DNA from: Bacteroidota bacterium
GTDB taxonomy: Bacteria; Bacteroidota; Bacteroidia; Chitinophagales; Chitinophagaceae
Assembly: GCA_029555415.1 (NCBI GenBank)
Contig: JAKPSI010000082.1
Span: 182,962 to 246,961, forward strand
Direction: 5' to 3'
DNA: 64,000 nucleotides
Shown here: piece by piece, positions 1-7,050 of the stretch
Layout of the letters: each line of letters opens with the position of its first letter
Position numbering within the stretch: position 1 is the stretch's first letter
Translations under genes and position numbers: made by a program
Notes under the pieces: generated by a model
The model's input: only the letters and a program-made list of their open reading frames with translations
Database searches by the model: none
Told to the model about the DNA's origin: nothing

Positions 1-1
1 A

Positions 2-199
2 GCGCTTGTGAAGATCAACAGTATCGAAAATCAGGCTGATGACGTATTCGACATGAGCATTGAACGCCTCTTCGCCACTGAACCCGATGCCAAGGAAGTG
101 ATCAAGAAAAGAGAGATCTACCAGGTAATGGAAACGGTGACCGACAAATGTGAGGATGCCAGCAACGTGATCGAGTCCATCATCATTAAATACGCCTGA
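2..199 (+). CDS. DUF47/PhoU-like phosphate transport regulator, C-terminal end (partial)
   Basis: The reading frame is open from the left edge, so this is the last 65 codons of a gene that begins outside the window; a GTG at 8 is in frame but is probably internal. The visible part is helical and acidic, with an EVIKKREIYQVMETVTDKCED stretch typical of the end of DUF47 proteins, which are PhoU-like helical bundles. It ends 22 nt before a Pit-type phosphate transporter, and DUF47-pit is a common pair in which DUF47 is thought to control the transporter. Family assignment rests on the tail and this neighbour. Confidence 0.75.
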   Translation, partial: ALVKINSIENQADDVFDMSIERLFATEPDAKEVIKKREIYQVMETVTDKCEDASNVIESIIIKYA

Positions 200-221
200 T
201 CCTTACGCCAATACAACACTT

Positions 222-1433
222 ATGACCACTTTTCTGATAGTGATCATCGCTCTGGCGCTGATCTTCGATTATATCAACGGGTTTCATGATGCCGCCAACT
301 CCATCGCCACGGTGGTGTCCACGAAAGTGCTGACACCGTTCCAGGCTGTGATCTGGGCAGCTGTGTTCAATTTCGCCGCCTATTTCATTTTCAAGGATCA
401 TGGCGTGGCCAACACCATCGCTAAAACGGTGAAAACGGAATGGATCACACTGGATGTGATCTTCTCCGGACTGGTTGCCGCCATCGGCTGGAACCTTTTT
501 ACCTGGTGGTCCGGCATCCCCTCTTCCTCATCGCATACACTGATCGGAGGATTTGCAGGAGCGGCGATCGCACACGCAGGCGGATTCGGTGCCATCAACA
601 TGGCTTCTGACCCCAACATCCTGAAAACAGCAAGTTTCATCCTGATCGCTCCTGTCGCGGGACTGGTCATGGCACTGATCATCTCGCTCTGGTTCATCAA
701 TTCATTCCGGAAGGGGCCCTGGCCAAAGTTATTCTCGTTGCTCATACTTGCATTGGTCGCATGGTTCCTGTATGCAAACCTGGAAACGAACCCCGACAAA
801 CTGAAATCGCATTATGACAGTTATGCGATGAAGGTGATCTTCTTCTCCAAGAATTTCAAATGGATCCTGCTGGCACTGATCGTTTCGATCATGGCCATAT
901 TCTCCATGTACCTGAGCAGCCTGAACGCGCATCGCGCGAATTCCTGGTTCAAAAGACTCCAATTGGTTTCTTCCGCTGCCTTCAGTATCGGCCACGGTGG
1001 CAATGACGCGCAAAAGGTCATGGGTATCATCATGGTGTCACTGATCGCGAGTAACCCTGCACGTTACAGTCTCGACCATATGGAATGGTGGATCCCGCTG
1101 GCTTGTTATTCTGCCATCGCCATCGGAACCATGAGTGGTGGCTGGAAGATCGTGAAGACCATGGGTACCCGCATCACCAAAGTGACCCCTTTCGAGGGTG
1201 TTGCCGCTGAAACCGCAGGTGCGATCACCCTGTTCCTCACCGAATCACTGAAGATCCCGGTCAGTACCACACACACCATCACCGGTGCGATCATGGGTGT
1301 AGGTGCAACAAAAAGACTTTCCGCGGTACGCTGGGGCGTTACCTTCAATCTTATATGGGCATGGATCCTTACGATCCCCGTCAGCGGCCTGTTGGCAGCC
1401 GGCGTTTATTACCTCGTAAGGCTTTTCCATTAA
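222..1433 (+). CDS. pit: Inorganic phosphate transporter, PiT family
   Basis: A 403-residue polytopic inner-membrane protein that imports phosphate, in this family as a metal-phosphate complex with protons or sodium. Both PiT signature repeats are visible: GFHDAANSIA near residue 20 with GIPSSSSHTL near 100 in the first half, and GHGGNDAQKVMG near 260 with KIPVSTTHT near 345 in the second half. A hydrophilic central loop around residues 180-205 separates the halves. It lies directly downstream of the DUF47 gene and is followed by a strong hairpin terminator, so the two form a short operon that ends here. Confidence 0.93.
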   Translation: MTTFLIVIIALALIFDYINGFHDAANSIATVVSTKVLTPFQAVIWAAVFNFAAYFIFKDHGVANTIAKTVKTEWITLDVIFSGLVAAIGWNLFTWWSGIPSSSSHTLIGGFAGAAIAHAGGFGAINMASDPNILKTASFILIAPVAGLVMALIISLWFINSFRKGPWPKLFSLLILALVAWFLYANLETNPDKLKSHYDSYAMKVIFFSKNFKWILLALIVSIMAIFSMYLSSLNAHRANSWFKRLQLVSSAAFSIGHGGNDAQKVMGIIMVSLIASNPARYSLDHMEWWIPLACYSAIAIGTMSGGWKIVKTMGTRITKVTPFEGVAAETAGAITLFLTESLKIPVSTTHTITGAIMGVGATKRLSAVRWGVTFNLIWAWILTIPVSGLLAAGVYYLVRLFH

Positions 1434-1454
1434 GCTGCCTATTTGCATTCCCGA

Positions 1455-1487
1455 TAAAAAATCCAGACCTTTGTCTGGATTTTTTTT
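1455..1487 (+). terminator. Rho-independent terminator of the pit operon
   Basis: A perfect 8-bp stem, ATCCAGAC at 1461-1468 with GTCTGGAT at 1473-1480, has a CTTT loop and is followed by a run of eight T. It lies 22-28 nt after the pit stop codon. The T run ends only two bases before the galE start codon. Confidence 0.88.
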
Positions 1488-1489
1488 AT

Positions 1490-2545
1490 ATGAGTAAAAT
1501 TCTTGTAACAGGCGGCTGTGGCTTCATTGGATCACATACATTGGTCGACCTGATCGAAAACGGTTATGAGGTCATCTCAGCCGATAATAATTCCCGTTCC
1601 AATGCAGCGATCCTTGATGGCGTTGAAATGATCACAGGCAAAAAGATCAAGAATTACAAGATCGACCTGTGCAATTTCGACGACACCTATGCTGTGTTCC
1701 AGGAGAATGATGACATCAGTGGCATCATCCACTTCGCGGCCTATAAAGCAGTGGGTGAATCCGTCGAAAATCCCCTGCTTTATTTTCAGAATAACCTTGA
1801 ATCCCTGGTCAACGTCCTGAAATGTGTTCAGGAATTCAAAATACCTTATTTCGTATTCTCCTCTTCCTGCACGGTCTACGGAAGTCCTGACCAGATACCG
1901 GTTACAGAGCAAACACCCATGAAGCCCGCTGAATCTGCTTATGGCTTCACAAAACAAATGGGAGAACAGATCATCAACGAATTCGCACGCACAGCCGATA
2001 CCAAGTGTATCCTGCTCCGTTATTTCAATCCTGCCGGCAGCCACCCTTCCGCGATCATCGGAGAAATGCCGCTGGGCAAACCGCAGAACCTTGTTCCGGC
2101 CATCACACAAACCGCGATCGGCCGTATACCCAAAATGCATGTACATGGCACGGACTATCCCACCCGCGATGGTTCCTGTGTTCGTGATTATATCCATATC
2201 TGCGACCTCGCTCACGCACACACACTTTCCATCAAATTCCTGGAAGAAGGCAAGAGTCAGTCCAAAGTTGAGGTCTTCAACCTCGGCACCGGAGATGGTG
2301 TAACCGTTCTGGAAGCGATCGAAGCTTTTGAAAAAGTGAGCGGTGTCAAACTCAACTACGAAAAAGGCCCCCGCCGCCCGGGTGATGTGGTGGCCATTTA
2401 TGCCAATTGCGACATGGCAAAGGACAGACTGGGCTGGGTACCGAAATTCAGCCTGGAAGACATGATGCTGACCGCCTGGAAATGGGAACAGCGCCTGAAA
2501 CACGATGTAACGGTTTTTGGCAGCCAGCCTCCATCCCTGAATTAG
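1490..2545 (+). CDS. galE: UDP-glucose 4-epimerase
   Basis: A 351-residue extended short-chain dehydrogenase that interconverts UDP-glucose and UDP-galactose, using tightly bound NAD. The Rossmann motif GGCGFIGSH lies at residues 8-16, the Ser-Thr-Tyr region as SSSCTVYG near 124, the catalytic YxxxK as YGFTK near 149, and the RYFNPAGSH substrate loop near 178. The ATG at 1490 gives the usual MSKILVTGG start; the longer frame reaching back to 1355 would overlap pit and a terminator. No separate promoter region fits between the pit terminator and this start, so transcription must begin inside or just after the terminator, or read through it. Confidence 0.95.
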   Translation: MSKILVTGGCGFIGSHTLVDLIENGYEVISADNNSRSNAAILDGVEMITGKKIKNYKIDLCNFDDTYAVFQENDDISGIIHFAAYKAVGESVENPLLYFQNNLESLVNVLKCVQEFKIPYFVFSSSCTVYGSPDQIPVTEQTPMKPAESAYGFTKQMGEQIINEFARTADTKCILLRYFNPAGSHPSAIIGEMPLGKPQNLVPAITQTAIGRIPKMHVHGTDYPTRDGSCVRDYIHICDLAHAHTLSIKFLEEGKSQSKVEVFNLGTGDGVTVLEAIEAFEKVSGVKLNYEKGPRRPGDVVAIYANCDMAKDRLGWVPKFSLEDMMLTAWKWEQRLKHDVTVFGSQPPSLN

Positions 2546-2582
2546 TCTTCAGGAAGTAAGTATTTTCCCTGTTTTTTACCAA

Positions 2583-2612
2583 TTGACAATTGCCCTTCGG
2601 GGCTTACTTTTG
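2583..2612 (+). promoter_or_regulatory. Bacteroidota-type promoter for the transketolase half gene
   Basis: An exact -7 element TACTTTTG lies at 2605-2612 and a -33-like TTG at 2583-2585, 19 nt apart, matching the layout used by the Bacteroidota primary sigma factor. The start codon at 2632 would leave a leader of about 15 nt. Confidence 0.65.
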
Positions 2613-2631
2613 CCCAACCTAATTCATTCCA

Positions 2632-3591
2632 ATGTTAAAAGATATTCAGTCGACCGGCAGTAAAGACACCCGCAGTGGTTTTGGAGACGGGATCGTTGAA
2701 GCGGCCCGCAAGAACAACAATGTAGTGGCACTGACCGCCGATCTGGCCGGTTCACTCAAGCTGAACCAGTTCATGAAAGAATTCCCTGAGCGTTTCATTC
2801 AGTGTGGTATCGCCGAAGCAAATATGATCGGTGTGGCTGCAGGATTGACCATCGGTGGAAAGGTCCCTTTCACAACGACTTTTGCCAACTTCTCAACCGG
2901 TCGTGTGTATGACCAGATCCGTCAATCCGTAGCCTATAGCGGAAAGAACGTGAAGATCTGTGCATCTCACGCAGGGCTTACATTGGGTGAAGACGGTGCC
3001 ACGCACCAGATCCTGGAAGATATCGGTCTGATGAAAATGCTGCCCGGTATGACCGTGATCGTTCCCTGTGATTACGCGCAAACCAAAGCTGCAACGATCG
3101 CCATCGCTGAATTTGAAGGCCCGGTATATCTGCGTTTCGGACGCCCCTCCTGGCCCATCTTTACCAAAGAATCCGATTTCGTGATCGGCAAGGCACAGAT
3201 TTTCTCAGAAGGTACGGACGTCAGCATCTTCGCATGCGGACACCTGGTATGGAACGCGATCCAGGCCGGCGCTATATTACAGGAGAAAGGTATCAGTGTG
3301 GAAGTGATCAACATCCACACCATCAAACCGCTGGATGAAGCCGCTGTCATCGCTTCTATCCGTAAAACCGGTTGCGTTGTGACCGCTGAAGAACACAATG
3401 TGATCGGCGGACTCGGTGATGCGATCGCACAATGCGCGGCCAAACATCATCCCGTTCCTATTGAATATGTCGGTACACAGGATACATTCGGTGAAAGCGG
3501 AACGCCCGCTCAATTGCTCAAGAAATATGGTCTGGATGTTCCGGATATCGTTGCTGCCGCTGAAAAAGCGATGGCCCGGAAAAAAGGCTGA
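2632..3591 (+). CDS. Transketolase, C-terminal subunit (pyrimidine-binding and C domains)
   Basis: At 319 residues this is the second half of a split transketolase. The pyrimidine-domain motif CGIAEANMIGVAAGL near residue 58 carries the Glu that activates thiamine diphosphate, and LRFGRPSWP closes that domain near 168. The transketolase C-terminal domain follows from about 185. An active enzyme needs the N-terminal half that binds the pyrophosphate and metal, usually encoded just upstream. Here the upstream gene is galE and no N-terminal half occurs anywhere in the window. A DXS-like or unrelated two-subunit enzyme is less likely given the length and motifs. Confidence 0.9.
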   Translation: MLKDIQSTGSKDTRSGFGDGIVEAARKNNNVVALTADLAGSLKLNQFMKEFPERFIQCGIAEANMIGVAAGLTIGGKVPFTTTFANFSTGRVYDQIRQSVAYSGKNVKICASHAGLTLGEDGATHQILEDIGLMKMLPGMTVIVPCDYAQTKAATIAIAEFEGPVYLRFGRPSWPIFTKESDFVIGKAQIFSEGTDVSIFACGHLVWNAIQAGAILQEKGISVEVINIHTIKPLDEAAVIASIRKTGCVVTAEEHNVIGGLGDAIAQCAAKHHPVPIEYVGTQDTFGESGTPAQLLKKYGLDVPDIVAAAEKAMARKKG

Positions 3592-3613
3592 TAAAAATAT
3601 ATTCAAAATAAAC

Positions 3614-3648
3614 GAGCAGGTTCTTTCAATAACGGACCTGCTTTTTTA
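3614..3648 (+). terminator. Rho-independent terminator
   Basis: Arms AGCAGGT at 3615-3621 and ACCTGCT at 3636-3642 run into a T stretch at 3642-3647. The hairpin closes the transketolase-half transcript 23 nt after its stop codon. Confidence 0.82.
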
Positions 3649-3713
3649 TTTTTAAGGTGTCCCGTTAAACATTCAACCGATCCTGTATTCTAAATGAGCG
3701 AAACCCTGACCAA

Positions 3714-4268
3714 ATGTCCCTGACCATTACAAGTGATACTGAATTGCTGGTTCAGTTTCGTGACCCCGTTACGAAAGAGAGAGCCTATACGCAGCTGATC
3801 CGGAAATACCAGGAGAAGCTGTACTGGCACGTACGCAGGATGGTGGTAGAACATGAGGACGCCAATGACGTTTTACAGAACGTATTCATCCGGGTCTGGA
3901 ACGGACTGGAGAATTTCAGGGAAGACAGTCAGCTGTACACCTGGTTGTACCGCATCGCCACCAATGAATGCCTGACCTACCTGGAACAACAGAAAAAAAG
4001 GTCGTCCGTCAGCCTCAGTGATGTGGAGAGCGGACTGGAGAATAAGATCAAAGCCGACCAGCATTTCGACGCGAACAAGATCGAGTGGAAATTACAATTG
4101 GCTATCCAACAACTACCTGAAAAACAAAAGATTGTGTTCAACCTCCGGTATTATGATGAGATGCCTTACGAGGAAATGAGCCGGGTATTGGAGACCAGCG
4201 AAGGAGCCCTGAAAGCGAGCTACCACCATGCGGTCAAGAAAATAGAGGATTTTATGCTGAATCATTAA
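3714..4268 (+). CDS. ECF RNA polymerase sigma factor
   Basis: A 184-residue group IV sigma-70 protein. Region 2 is seen at about residues 20-90, with DANDVLQNVFIRVWNGLENF followed by YTWLYRIATNECLTYL, and region 4 at about 128-180, with LPEKQKIVFNLRYYDEMPY and the helix-turn-helix SEGALKASYHHAVKKI. An earlier ATG at 3693 is out of frame and soon stops. The gene lies 37 nt upstream of the VPxGYF-repeat membrane protein and a Spy-like protein, a layout that suggests a sigma factor controlled by a membrane partner. Its regulon cannot be told from the sequence. Confidence 0.92.
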   Translation: MSLTITSDTELLVQFRDPVTKERAYTQLIRKYQEKLYWHVRRMVVEHEDANDVLQNVFIRVWNGLENFREDSQLYTWLYRIATNECLTYLEQQKKRSSVSLSDVESGLENKIKADQHFDANKIEWKLQLAIQQLPEKQKIVFNLRYYDEMPYEEMSRVLETSEGALKASYHHAVKKIEDFMLNH

Positions 4269-4305
4269 ACTTTGAATGGCATTATCCTTCTGATTATATG
4301 TAGAA

Positions 4306-5061
4306 ATGGTACAGAACAACAACATATTACAGGAACTGAATGAGCTCAACAGCTCCCTGGGCAGCCAGGCGATCGCTCATCCCTACCAGGTACCCGGCGG
4401 GTATTTTGAGGGATTCGCGGAAGCTATGCTGGTCAGGATCAAGGCTTTAGAAGCCGGTTCAGTTACTGAGGAGTTGTCCATTCTGGCACCCGGAATGACC
4501 GGTTTGCCGAAGACCATGCCCTATACGGTTCCTGCCGGCTATTTTGAACACCTGGAAGGCGCCCTGCTGGCAATGGTCCGTGCTGAAGCTTCACCCGCTG
4601 AAGAACTGGCTGGCCTTTCTCCCTTACTGAGTGGTCTGAAAAAACAGAACCCCTTCTCGGTCCCTGCCGGTTATTTCGACCAGGCACCTGCTATTCCTCA
4701 GGTGAAAAAGGAAGCGGTTGTGGTATCTTTCACAAAGAGCAGCTGGTTCCGCTACGCGGCGGCAGCGGTGGTAACCGGTATCATACTGCTTGCAGGCATG
4801 CTTTATTTCAACAGGACTAAACCTGCAACAGCCGATCAGGTCATAGCTAAGACGACCAAAGAACTGAAGAAAATGGATGAGCAGCAACAGGAGAATGTGT
4901 TCGAACTGCTCAGTACAGGTGTTACCGGTAAAGAAACAGCACAGATCAACACCTCTAAAAAGAATGAAGTAAAGGAACTGCTGAAGGATATTTCAGATGA
5001 TGAATTAAATGACTTTCAGCAACAATCAGAAGATATTGAAGATGTGATGATGACAAATTAA
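4306..5061 (+). CDS. Single-span membrane protein with three VPxGYF repeats, putative sigma partner
   Basis: A 251-residue protein of unknown function. Three copies of a P(Y/F)xVPxGYF motif occur at residues 26-34, 72-80 and 116-124, about 45 residues apart, each followed or preceded by a short Leu-rich helix. One transmembrane helix lies at about 149-168 and an acidic, Gln-rich tail follows. The predicted topology puts the repeats in the cytoplasm and the tail in the periplasm. Position between an ECF sigma gene and a Spy-like gene (only 5 nt downstream) suggests an anti-sigma role. No zinc-type anti-sigma motif (HxxxCxxC) is present, so the role is inference. Confidence 0.7.
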   Translation: MVQNNNILQELNELNSSLGSQAIAHPYQVPGGYFEGFAEAMLVRIKALEAGSVTEELSILAPGMTGLPKTMPYTVPAGYFEHLEGALLAMVRAEASPAEELAGLSPLLSGLKKQNPFSVPAGYFDQAPAIPQVKKEAVVVSFTKSSWFRYAAAAVVTGIILLAGMLYFNRTKPATADQVIAKTTKELKKMDEQQQENVFELLSTGVTGKETAQINTSKKNEVKELLKDISDDELNDFQQQSEDIEDVMMTN

Positions 5062-5066
5062 TTGAA

Positions 5067-5486
5067 ATGAAAAAGTGGTTACTCATATTATTTTTCGTGC
5101 TCCCGGGTTTTGCCGCCCTTGCACAGCAGGACGAACCCCAGGGTCCTGAAGCCAGCAAGATCGGTGAAAGGATGCGCGAGTACGTACAAGACCGTCTGGG
5201 TCTGAGCCGCAAGGAAGCTGAACGTTTCAGTCCTGTTTTCATGCGCTACTTCCGTGAATTCGCGATCACACACCGTCAGTTCAAGGATGATAAACTGGTT
5301 ATGCAGCAAAAGATCGTAGAGCTGCGTTTACGTTACCGCACCGAGTTCCGCCAGGTACTGGATGAGCAGCGTGCGAACAAGGTATTCGTGATCGAGGACA
5401 ATTTCAGGAAAGAGGTGCTGGCTGCTATCAAGGAGAACAGGGAGAACAGGAGGGAGAATGGTGGCGGAGGAAGACGGTTCAGGTAA
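5067..5486 (+). CDS. Small periplasmic helical protein, Spy/CpxP-like
   Basis: A 139-residue protein with a clear signal peptide (cleavage after the FAALAQ region near residue 20) and a mature part that is almost wholly charged helix, ending in an Arg/Gly-rich tail (NRENRRENGGGGRRFR). The size, helix content and charge resemble the Spy/CpxP/ZraP group of periplasmic chaperone-like sensors, but the LTxxQ motif is not seen. It begins 5 nt after the VPxGYF protein, so the two are surely co-transcribed with the sigma gene. A function in sensing envelope stress is inference. Confidence 0.7.
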   Translation: MKKWLLILFFVLPGFAALAQQDEPQGPEASKIGERMREYVQDRLGLSRKEAERFSPVFMRYFREFAITHRQFKDDKLVMQQKIVELRLRYRTEFRQVLDEQRANKVFVIEDNFRKEVLAAIKENRENRRENGGGGRRFR

Positions 5487-5511
5487 CGCGGATTTTCACG
5501 GATTATATCTT

Positions 5512-5549
5512 ACACGAATGAACACGAAGGGGTACGAATGAACACGAAT
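5512..5549 (+). repeat. 38-bp inverted repeat, left copy, flanking the GxxExxY gene
   Basis: This stretch is the exact reverse complement of 6117-6154. It is built from two 15-bp direct repeats, ACGAATGAACACGAA at 5514-5528 and 5534-5548, separated by GGGGT, so the internal period is 20 with a 10-nt sub-period (CACGAATGAA-like units). It is preceded at 5488-5510 by looser units of the same kind (GCGGATTTTC, CACGGATTAT), which start right after the Spy-like gene's stop codon. Confidence 0.93.
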
Positions 5550-5681
5550 AGACCCCGAAATCAGGTAACATTCCCTGCCTGCTGCAACACTCCTTTTTAC
5601 ATCAGGTCTCTCACGTTTTTTTCTTCCCCGGGATCGTTTTTTTACATTTCATTTTAAGATCACCTTCCGCATTTTTGATAG

Positions 5682-6071
5682 GTGATAAGCTCAAACACTC
5701 AAATCCTCTTTAAAGAAGAAAGTTTCAGGATCATAGGCATTTGTATGAAGATCCACAGTGTACTTGGAAGTGGTTTCCGGGAAGTTGTATATAAAGACGC
5801 TCTTGAATTAGAACTGCTCCGGGCCGGAATAAAATATAAAAGGGAGGCGGGCTTTGCTATTCATTACGAAGAAAGACTACTACCCCATATGTTCATCGCC
5901 GATTTTATTGCATATGAAAGAATACTTCTTGAGATCAAATCAACAACACAAATACAATATCAGCATTTCGGACAGACGTATAATTATCTTAAAGCCTCAA
6001 AGATTAAGCTGGGACTTCTGATAAACTTTGGCGAAGACAGACTGAATTATAAACGGATTGTATGTGGTTGA
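5682..6071 (+). CDS. GxxExxY protein (PD-(D/E)xK nuclease-like)
   Basis: A 129-residue member of the GxxExxY family, whose biological role is not established. The name-giving motif is GFREVVY (G31, E34, Y37). A nuclease-like core follows with D74 in IADF and the E84-x-K86 pair in LLEIKS, then a conserved Q98 and NYL region and a KLGLLINFG strand. All key positions are kept, so it looks intact. The frame opens right after a TAG, so GTG at 5682 is the earliest start; it is favoured over the ATG at 5745 because the family helix before the motif (FRIIGICMKIHSVLG) would otherwise be cut. Exact inverted repeats lie on both sides. Confidence 0.9.
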   Translation: MISSNTQILFKEESFRIIGICMKIHSVLGSGFREVVYKDALELELLRAGIKYKREAGFAIHYEERLLPHMFIADFIAYERILLEIKSTTQIQYQHFGQTYNYLKASKIKLGLLINFGEDRLNYKRIVCG

Positions 6072-6116
6072 CATCAGGGTAGCCTTGAAAATGGGAATTT
6101 CGAACATAGTGAAGCC

Positions 6117-6154
6117 ATTCGTGTTCATTCGTACCCCTTCGTGTTCATTCGTGT
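6117..6154 (-). repeat. 38-bp inverted repeat, right copy
   Basis: Every base is the reverse complement of 5512-5549. It begins 45 nt after the GxxExxY stop codon. A transcript covering both copies could fold with the gene inside a 38-bp stem. Confidence 0.93.
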
Positions 6155-6227
6155 GACCAAATAAGGAAACCTATAAACTGACATTAACCTGTTCGAAGCA
6201 AGAAGACACTAGCCATATAGGGAATCC

Positions 6228-6264
6228 ATTCGTGTCCATTCGTACCCCTTCGCGTTCATTCGCA
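6228..6264 (-). repeat. Third, slightly diverged copy of the flanking repeat
   Basis: A 37-bp copy in the same orientation as the right copy, 111 nt further on, with four base differences from it. It ends two bases before the stop codon of the minus-strand hydrolase gene, so the repeats reach right up to the neighbouring coding region. Confidence 0.88.
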
Positions 6265-6266
6265 TA

Positions 6267-7004
6267 TCACAACTTATATACCCCATGCGAAACATCATGA
6301 TAAAAAAGGAATGACCACCGTTCCGCATGTCCCTGCTCCCACCACTCCTTCCTCAACTCCATCGCCTTCCTCCCGTCATAATCATACTTGGCTACGAAGC
6401 GGTGCTTCATCTGCTGCAACTGTGGGGCATCATCACCGCCAAAGAAAATGGTCTCCCCGTTCTCTTTGATCGTGAATACCTGATGAAAGGGTGAATGTGC
6501 GCCCGTGAGCTCGTATCCGATATATCCATCGATCAGGCCTTTATCATCGTGTAAAAGCTGAACCCGGTCATTGTGTTGCAACACCGCGAAATCCTCCGTT
6601 GTATAAGAAGGCTTCCCCTTCTCCAATCCGAACAACAACTCCCGTTCCTGCACATAATAAGTGGCCGCCGGGAAACTCAGTTCGTCAGAGTGACCGGGCA
6701 TGCAAACACCTCCGGAATGATCCTTATGCAAATGTGATAACAGTACTTTGGTGATATCAGCCGGATTGATCCCCGCGGCCGCAAGATTGGCATGCAACTG
6801 CATCCTTCCTTCTTTATCCGTGAATCCGAGACCAGTGTCCAGCAACAGGATATCATAAGAAGTGATCACCACGAATGGCTGGATCTCCACCAGCAAACTG
6901 CCCACAGGTCTTGCCTGCAGGTCATGCTCATCCGGATGGAACGGAACGAACTGCTTGCTCTGGTCGATCGTATAACTGCCTTCAGAAAGGGGAATGATCT
7001 GCAT
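6267..7004 (-). CDS. Metallo-beta-lactamase-fold hydrolase
   Basis: A 245-residue protein of the MBL superfamily. The metal motif is HLHKDHSGG near residue 88 (HxHxDH), followed by a His in the GAHSPFHQ region, FFGGDDAP with the bridging Asp, and a final FYHDVSHG. These proteins hydrolyse esters, lactones or thioesters; the substrate is not deducible. The start at 7004 (MQIIPLSEGSY) is preferred because a longer frame to 7079 would overlap rodA. It lies 46 nt downstream of rodA on the same strand and may be carried on the rod-shape operon transcript. Confidence 0.85.
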   Translation of the reverse strand: MQIIPLSEGSYTIDQSKQFVPFHPDEHDLQARPVGSLLVEIQPFVVITSYDILLLDTGLGFTDKEGRMQLHANLAAAGINPADITKVLLSHLHKDHSGGVCMPGHSDELSFPAATYYVQERELLFGLEKGKPSYTTEDFAVLQHNDRVQLLHDDKGLIDGYIGYELTGAHSPFHQVFTIKENGETIFFGGDDAPQLQQMKHRFVAKYDYDGRKAMELRKEWWEQGHAERWSFLFYHDVSHGVYKL

Positions 7005-7050
7005 AGTATGGCCGCAATTTGCAGCGGATTTTCGGAATAACAAGAGCCTG

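Noticed and set aside
5512..6264. CRISPR-like repeats
   Set aside because: There are three copies in two orientations with a gene between two of them, and no regular spacers or cas genes. The arrangement is an inverted-repeat cassette.
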